64,000 nucleotides of DNA, taken from the NCBI GenBank assembly GCA_000612485.1, contig CP007494.1:2542001-2606000 (forward strand), in the 5' to 3' direction. Of this stretch, positions 59,384 through 64,000 are shown in pieces. The DNA is from Bordetella holmesii ATCC 51541. Its GTDB lineage: Bacteria > Pseudomonadota > Gammaproteobacteria > Burkholderiales > Burkholderiaceae_B. A model generated the notes under the pieces. That model made no database searches. It saw only the letters and a list, made by a program, of their open reading frames with translations, and had not been told where the DNA came from. Position 1 is the first letter of the stretch, and each line of letters begins with the position of its first letter. The position numbers and the translations under genes were made by a program.

Positions 59384-60466
59384 ATGTCTGAATCTGATTT
59401 CGCCGACATCCAGTCTCTTTTGCGTCAGCACTACAGCAACGTGGTGCTGCCCTTATGGCTGAGCGCCGGTTTCAATCCCGAACTGGGTTTGCCCTACGAA
59501 GCCGTGGATGACACCTCGGCGCGTCCCTTACCGGTGGCGCGTTACCGGGCCATGGCCTGTGCGCGGCAGATTTTCATTTACTCGCGCGACCCGCATGGGC
59601 ACGCGCATGCAAGCCGTCTGTTCGATGCCTTGCTGCGAATCTTCCGCAATCCTGCCGGAGGCTGGTACTACAGCGTGGATGCGGCAGGCGAGCCGTTGGA
59701 CACTACCCAGGATCTCTACACGCACGCCTTCATTGTGCTGGCATGTGCGGTGTATTTCGAACGCACCCGGCATAGCGAAGCACACAAGGTTCTGCTGTCG
59801 ACGGTGCGCGATATCGAAGCCCGTTTTCGCGACGAGCAGGGGTGCTATATCGCCGCCCGTTCGTCCGAAGGCGAGATCGTGCGCGGGCGCGAACAGAATC
59901 CTGTCATGCATTTGACCGAAGCCTATCTGGCAGCGGCAGCGTTGGCCGAGCCGGCGTGGTTTGCGCAGAAGCTGCGCGAGCTTGCGCAACAGGTGTTCGA
60001 TGTTTACGTCGATGCCGATACGCACTGCATCCTCGAGCTTGCACGCGATGAACCGGACAATCGCATCGAACCAGGTCATCAGTTTGAATGGTACGCGCTG
60101 CTGGCCAGTGCGCCAGACGTTTTCGACGGTCTGGATCTGGCGGCGCTGGTGGGGCGGGCAGCTACCTGGGCCGAGGCTCACGGCGTGGCCGCCCACACCT
60201 GCGGTGTGCATGCCTGCCTGGCGCTGGACGGCTCGGTTATCGATGGGCAGCAACGCATCTGGGCTCAGACCGAGTACGCGCGCTATCTGGCGTTAGTGGC
60301 CAGCCCAGACCGCTTGCGCCAATTGCAGGCACTGCGCGGCCGCTTCCTGCACGCGGCCGGCTGGCATGAGGTGCTCAGCCCGGAGGGTGAGGTCTTGCGC
60401 CGCGACATGCCCAGCACCACGCCCTATCATCTTTGGACGGGTTACGTCAGCGTGATAGGAGGCTGA
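59384..60466 (+). CDS. AGE family epimerase/isomerase
   Basis: 360 residues of an (alpha/alpha)6-barrel sugar epimerase/isomerase: LPLWLSAGFNPELGLPYEAV, GGWYYSVDAAGEPLDTTQDL-YTHAF, NPVMHLTEAYLAAAALAEPA, EPGHQFEWYALLASAP and RIWAQTEYARYLAL. Members interconvert N-acylglucosamine/mannosamine or isomerise mannose/fructose; the substrate is not evident. Start at the ATG before SESDFADI; a TTG four codons upstream is possible. No sugar operon lies nearby. Confidence 0.85.
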   Translation: MSESDFADIQSLLRQHYSNVVLPLWLSAGFNPELGLPYEAVDDTSARPLPVARYRAMACARQIFIYSRDPHGHAHASRLFDALLRIFRNPAGGWYYSVDAAGEPLDTTQDLYTHAFIVLACAVYFERTRHSEAHKVLLSTVRDIEARFRDEQGCYIAARSSEGEIVRGREQNPVMHLTEAYLAAAALAEPAWFAQKLRELAQQVFDVYVDADTHCILELARDEPDNRIEPGHQFEWYALLASAPDVFDGLDLAALVGRAATWAEAHGVAAHTCGVHACLALDGSVIDGQQRIWAQTEYARYLALVASPDRLRQLQALRGRFLHAAGWHEVLSPEGEVLRRDMPSTTPYHLWTGYVSVIGG

Positions 60467-60556
60467 CCGGCGGCAGGTCGGTTGATGCCGTCCAGCGCCC
60501 ATTCGTCCGGCTTGCGGCTATCCCTTACAGTTTGGAAATTATTGAAGGGAGAAGTC

Positions 60557-60772
60557 ATGAGTGTGATGTGTCCTGCGTGTCAGTCGATTCAACCCGGGCT
60601 TTCGGGCGTGATGCCTCATCAGCAGTTGGGGCACCAGGGGTATACGCAAGCGACGCAACGTGGGCGGGAGTCCAACCGCGAGGATCATTTCCGCTGCATG
60701 GAGTGCGGCGCCAGGTGGCTGCGCGAGACGGATAAGTGGGGCATAGACCTGGGGTTCCGCCTTGCGCCGTAA
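60557..60772 (+). CDS. Small zinc-ribbon protein
   Basis: 71 residues with two CxxC pairs (Cys5/Cys8 in MCPAC, Cys47/Cys50 in CMEC), a typical zinc ribbon, and a Gln/His-rich middle. GGGAGAAG precedes the ATG. Function unknown. Its stop lies six bases from the convergent Rieske gene. Confidence 0.65.
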   Translation: MSVMCPACQSIQPGLSGVMPHQQLGHQGYTQATQRGRESNREDHFRCMECGARWLRETDKWGIDLGFRLAP

Positions 60773-60778
60773 GCCAGG

Positions 60779-61144
60779 TCAGAGCGGCTGTATCTTGCCT
60801 GAGGGAAGCCAATAGACGGCGCCCTCGCGCTCTTGGACCTCCAGCGCCGTCAGGCGGCTGTTTCTGCCCGCGCCACCCGCGCACACGCCCGTATCCGGCT
60901 GAAATGTCGCCCCATGCCGCGCACACATGAGCAGATCGCCTGCGCGCGTGAAAAAACTGTTCTCCCAGTCCATTTCCACGCCGACGTGCGTGCAGCGATT
61001 GAGGTAGCCATACACCTTGTCCTGGTAGCGGACAAAAAAGACGGTGGTCTGGCCGCTGCCATCGGTGACGGGCAATTTCACACCTGGCCCGCCGTTGACC
61101 AGGGATTGCGCGTCGCACACGCGCACGGCACACGATTCAGTCAT
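60779..61144 (-). CDS. Rieske [2Fe-2S] domain protein
   Basis: 121 residues, one Rieske domain with both ligand pairs: Cys51/His53 in RCTHVGVEMDW and Cys74/His77 in MCARHGATF. There is no catalytic oxygenase domain and no signal peptide, so it is a ferredoxin-like electron carrier or a small regulatory Rieske protein. It lies 53 bases downstream of the Atm1-like exporter, on the same strand, a suggestive pairing with Fe-S trafficking. Confidence 0.88.
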   Translation of the reverse strand: MTESCAVRVCDAQSLVNGGPGVKLPVTDGSGQTTVFFVRYQDKVYGYLNRCTHVGVEMDWENSFFTRAGDLLMCARHGATFQPDTGVCAGGAGRNSRLTALEVQEREGAVYWLPSGKIQPL

Positions 61145-61197
61145 ACCATTCTTCCGCAGCCATGAAGGTGATCATTTTGCCATGAGCGCGCTCGCCG

Positions 61198-62997
61198 TCA
61201 GATCGCGATGGGGGCGCCGGACTCCTGTTGCCGAGCCCACATGCTGGCATAAACCCCTTTGCGGGCCAGCAGCTCTGCGTGGCGTCCGCGCTCGAGCACG
61301 AGGCCATCGCCCAGGACGATGATGTCGTCGGCGTCAGCCACCGTCGAGAGACGGTGGGCAATGATGAGCGTACTGCGGCCCTGGCTGACGTCGCGCAGAT
61401 TATCCTGAATCTCCCGCTCGGTGTGCGAATCCAAGGCGCTGGTGGCCTCGTCAAAAAGAAAAATGCAGGGGTTTTTCAGGATGGTGCGAGCAATGGCCAC
61501 CCGCTGCTTTTCACCGCCGGACAATTTCAGGCCGCGCTCGCCGACGAGGGTGTCATAGCCTTCGGGCATGCTCATGATGAGTTCGTGGATATGGGCCAGG
61601 CGGGCCGCCTCGTGCACCTGAGCCAGGGTCGCCCCGGGCCGGCCATAGGCAATGTTGTAGCGGATGGTGTCGTTAAACAGCACGGTATCCTGGGGGACCA
61701 CGCCAATGGCAGCGCGCAAGCTGGCCTGCGTGACCGCTCGGATGTCCTGCCCATCGATCAGGACAGCACCTTGCTTGACATCGTAGAAGCGAAACAGCAA
61801 CCGTGCCAGCGTGGATTTGCCCGCGCCTGAGCTGCCCACGACGGCTACGGTTTTGCCAGCGGGAACCTGAAAACTCACGCCTTTGAGGATCGGGCGGCGC
61901 TCATCATAGCCAAACACCACATCGCGAAACTCGATGGCACCACCGCGCAGGTGCAGTTCGGGCGCGCCGGGCTCATCTGCCACTTCGCGATCCTGCCCGA
62001 GAAGGTCGAACATGCGCTCCATATCGATCAGCGCCTGCTTGATTTCGCGGTAAATGAAGCCGAAGAAGCTCAGGGGATCATAGAGCTGCAGCAGATAGGT
62101 ATTGACCAGCACGAAGTCGCCCAGAGTGTAGCGACCTTGGGCGATGCCTTGGGCGGCCATCCACATCACCACGGTCAATCCGGCGGAGATGATGAGGGCC
62201 TGACCGATGTTCAAGATCGACAGGCTGACCTGGCTGCGCACGGCGGCACGTTCATAGCTGCGCAATGAGGCGTCGTAGCGCTGGGCTTCGTGCGCTTCAT
62301 TGCCGAAGTATTTGACGGTTTCGTAGTTCAGCAGACTTTCCACGGCCTTGGTGTTGGCCTGCGAGTCCGTTTCATTCATCTGGCGGCGGTACTTGGCACG
62401 CCATTCCGTGACGATGAGGGTGTACGTCAGATAGAGCGTGACGGTCAGGCCCGTGGCCAGCGCCAGCCAGCCATCGAACATCTTCCATAACACCACGCAG
62501 ACCAGACCGATTTCGAAGAAGGTAGGCAGTACATTGAAGAGCAGGAAGGTAAGCAGGGTCTGGATGCCCTTGGTGCCACGTTCGATGGCCCTGGTGAGCC
62601 CGCCCGTCTGGCGCTCGAGATGGAAGCGCAATGCCAGGCCATGCAGATGCCGGAAGATCTGCAGCCCCACGGCTCGGATGGCATGTTGAGCCACGCGCGC
62701 GAAGATGGCGTCGCGCAGCTCCGAGAACAGCAATGACAGCACTCGTGCGCCGCCATAGGCCAGGATCAGGCCCACGGGCACGACGAGTGCGCCAGGTGTG
62801 CCCTGGCTCAATGCGTCGATGGCTTGTTTGTAGAGGATGGGAACGTAGACCAGTGCTGCCTTGGCGACGATCAGGCTGAGCACGGCCAGCACCACGCGTG
62901 CTTTGAGCCCTGGGTGGCCGGCAGGCCAGAGATAAGGCAGCAGTGTGCGGATGGTGGCCAGACTGCCACGCGGCGAGTGAGCAAAAGGAGCGGGCAT
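61198..62997 (-). CDS. ABC exporter of the Atm1/HMT type
   Basis: 599 residues: six-helix transmembrane domain in the first 330, then an ATPase with Walker A GSSGAGKSTLARLLFRFYDV, signature LSGGEKQRVAIARTIL, Walker B CIFLFDEATSALDS and switch His in LIIAHRLSTVADAD. The membrane part (ETVKYFGNEAHEAQRYDASL, RGTKGIQTLLTFLLFNVLPT) is the Atm1/ABCB7 signature, linked to export of glutathione-type sulfur compounds for Fe-S biogenesis or heavy metals. Intact. Confidence 0.92.
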   Translation of the reverse strand: MPAPFAHSPRGSLATIRTLLPYLWPAGHPGLKARVVLAVLSLIVAKAALVYVPILYKQAIDALSQGTPGALVVPVGLILAYGGARVLSLLFSELRDAIFARVAQHAIRAVGLQIFRHLHGLALRFHLERQTGGLTRAIERGTKGIQTLLTFLLFNVLPTFFEIGLVCVVLWKMFDGWLALATGLTVTLYLTYTLIVTEWRAKYRRQMNETDSQANTKAVESLLNYETVKYFGNEAHEAQRYDASLRSYERAAVRSQVSLSILNIGQALIISAGLTVVMWMAAQGIAQGRYTLGDFVLVNTYLLQLYDPLSFFGFIYREIKQALIDMERMFDLLGQDREVADEPGAPELHLRGGAIEFRDVVFGYDERRPILKGVSFQVPAGKTVAVVGSSGAGKSTLARLLFRFYDVKQGAVLIDGQDIRAVTQASLRAAIGVVPQDTVLFNDTIRYNIAYGRPGATLAQVHEAARLAHIHELIMSMPEGYDTLVGERGLKLSGGEKQRVAIARTILKNPCIFLFDEATSALDSHTEREIQDNLRDVSQGRSTLIIAHRLSTVADADDIIVLGDGLVLERGRHAELLARKGVYASMWARQQESGAPIAI

Positions 62998-63119
62998 GCG
63001 AAGGAGGGCGGCTTATAAGGCCGTCGGCTAGGGGAACTGTCCGAATTATCCTCCACGCAGCTATGATGACCCTCAATACCGTTACCCACCGTGGGGATGG
63101 GACGATTCTGGGAGGTCGT

Positions 63120-63484
63120 ATGGCAACACGTGTTCCGAGCGTGCCCTTGAATGACGGCAATTCCATGCCGCAGTTGGGCTTTGGCGTCTGGCAGGTGCCC
63201 AATGATGAGGCTAGCGCGGCTGTCTCTGCGGCTCTGCAGGCGGGCTACCGGTCGGTGGACACGGCGGCGATTTACGGCAACGAGGCCGGCGTGGGCGAAG
63301 CGCTCAAGACCGCGGGCTCACCGCGCGACGCACTGTTCGTGACGACAAAACTCTGGAATAACCGTCACCAGGATGCTCGCAAGGCGTTGGAGGAGAGTCT
63401 AGGCAAGCTCGGATTGGCCTATGTCGATCTCTATCTTATTCATTGGCCACTTGCCGGCAGCACGTCGTTTCTCGATGCCTGGCG
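63120..63484 (+). pseudogene. Aldo-keto reductase, 3' part displaced by IS copy 2
   Basis: The first 121 residues of an AKR: MATRVPSVPLNDGNSMPQLG, with the full catalytic tetrad already present (Asp47 and Tyr52 in SVDTAAIYGN, Lys77 in TTKLWN, His108 in LYLIHWP). It is cut after FLDAWRD by the IS3-family element, which adds a few codons and a stop at 63521. The C-terminal half of the barrel, including the NADPH site, may lie beyond the right edge. GGAGG precedes the start. Confidence 0.9.
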
Positions 63485-63538
63485 TGACCTGCTCCCCGTG
63501 ATTAGTACGAAATCGATGTAGAGTCCGTTCCCAAAGGA

Positions 63539-63805
63539 ATGGCAATGAAGAAACGATTTACGGAAGAGCAAATCATCGGCGTGCTCAAGGAAGCCGATGC
63601 AGGTGCCAAGCCCGCAGAGTTGTGCCGCAAGCACGGAATCTCCGAGGCAACGTACTACAACTGGAAGGCGAAGTTCGGTGGCATGACGGTGTCGGACGCT
63701 CAGAGGCTCAAGGAGCTGGAGCAGGAGAACAACAAGCTCAAGAAGCTGTTGGCCGAGTCGATGCTGGACAAGGCGGCGCTTCAGGATCTGCTAAGCCGAA
63801 AGTAG
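63539..63805 (+). CDS. IS3-family transposase OrfA, copy 2
   Basis: 88 residues, identical to OrfA of copy 1: MAMKKRFTEEQIIGVLKEAD, HTH, then a coiled coil. The stop TAG (63803-63805) lies in the AAAGTAG overlap with orfB. Confidence 0.92.
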   Translation: MAMKKRFTEEQIIGVLKEADAGAKPAELCRKHGISEATYYNWKAKFGGMTVSDAQRLKELEQENNKLKKLLAESMLDKAALQDLLSRK

Positions 63806-64000
63806 TCAGCCCGCAGGCCAAACGCGAGGCGGTCAGGACATTAATGACCGAGCGCAGCATGGGTGTTACCCGGGCCTGTGGGCTGGTAGGAATTTCGCGG
63901 TCGCTGTTTGCCTACGAGAGCACACGCTCAGGCGATGCTGCGCTGACCGAGCGCATGAAAGAGATGGCAGTGGAGAAACGACGCTACGGCTATCGGAGGA
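63793..64000 (+). CDS. IS3-family transposase OrfB, copy 2 (partial)
   Basis: The -1 frame from the overlap, reading AKPKVVSPQAKREAVRTLMT and ending at the window edge in KRRYGYRR. It differs from copy 1 by one residue (AVEKRR here, AVAKRR there). The DDE core is outside the window. The 5' end marks the frameshift overlap, not a start codon. Confidence 0.88.

Larger units (their letters stand above)
63485..64000 (+). mobile_element. IS3-family (IS407-like) insertion sequence, copy 2 (partial)
   Basis: Starts TGACCTGCTCCCCGTGATTA, the same terminal repeat as the right end of copy 1, and runs off the window. It is in the opposite orientation to copy 1. In the shared 516 bases I found one difference (A63974 here, Glu; the complement of G4023 in copy 1, Ala). 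The left flank is ...CTGGCG. Confidence 0.93.

Overview
The window is GC-rich betaproteobacterial chromosome, most likely a Bordetella. It carries an IS481-type transposase, two IS1001-type (ISL3 family) copies and two IS3-family copies, and its housekeeping blocks are in Burkholderiales style (rpmI-rplT-pheST-ihfA-merR, exbBD, putA, liv operon, Bug-type binding proteins). IS481 together with an IS1001-like element recalls B. holmesii; that species call is recollection, not a search result.

Layout. 1-3.3 kb: exbD/exbB on the minus strand, then xseA and sodB. 3.3-4.5 kb: an IS3-family element next to a 5'-truncated ClC channel. 5.9-8.5 kb: pcaF, a DUF192 protein, a cold-shock gene and clpS. 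8.6-18.2 kb: an alpha-2-macroglobulin/pbpC pair followed by clpA, all three frameshifted. 18.2-21.9 kb: pqiABC with an amber codon in pqiA. 22-31 kb: putA and a complete branched-chain amino acid ABC operon. 31.2-33.1 kb: glnK-amtB on the minus strand behind a sigma-54-like promoter and NtrC-like sites. 33.1-37.2 kb: IS481 and a tandem pair of IS1001-like elements. 37.2-44.5 kb: ubiK, comM, rpmI, rplT, pheS, pheT, ihfA and a merR gene. 44.5-46.3 kb: a dltD remnant overlapped by an unannotated 41-aa DltX-like microprotein, then tRNA-Pro(GGG). 46.4-51.2 kb: a GntR/Bug catabolic cluster whose two enzyme genes are broken. 51.6-63.0 kb: cold-shock protein, nuclease, BCCT transporter, small stress-type proteins, an AGE-family epimerase, a Rieske protein and an Atm1-like exporter. 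63.1-64 kb: an aldo-keto reductase cut by the second IS3 copy.

Genome state. Damage is of two kinds. Clear mutational decay: IS interruptions (ClC, AKR), a large internal deletion (the isocitrate/isopropylmalate dehydrogenase-like gene) and two in-frame amber codons (pqiA, dltD). Separately there are about fifteen frameshifts, nearly all consistent with loss of a single base in a short homopolymer, and one of these lies in pheT, which should be essential. Some or most of these may therefore be sequence errors, and the 'pseudogene' label on those loci is provisional.

The most interesting items are the dltD-dltX microprotein pair, the regulatory region of glnK-amtB, the tandem IS1001-like copies seated in a terminator T-tract, the separation of clpS from clpA, and the absence of infC upstream of rpmI.
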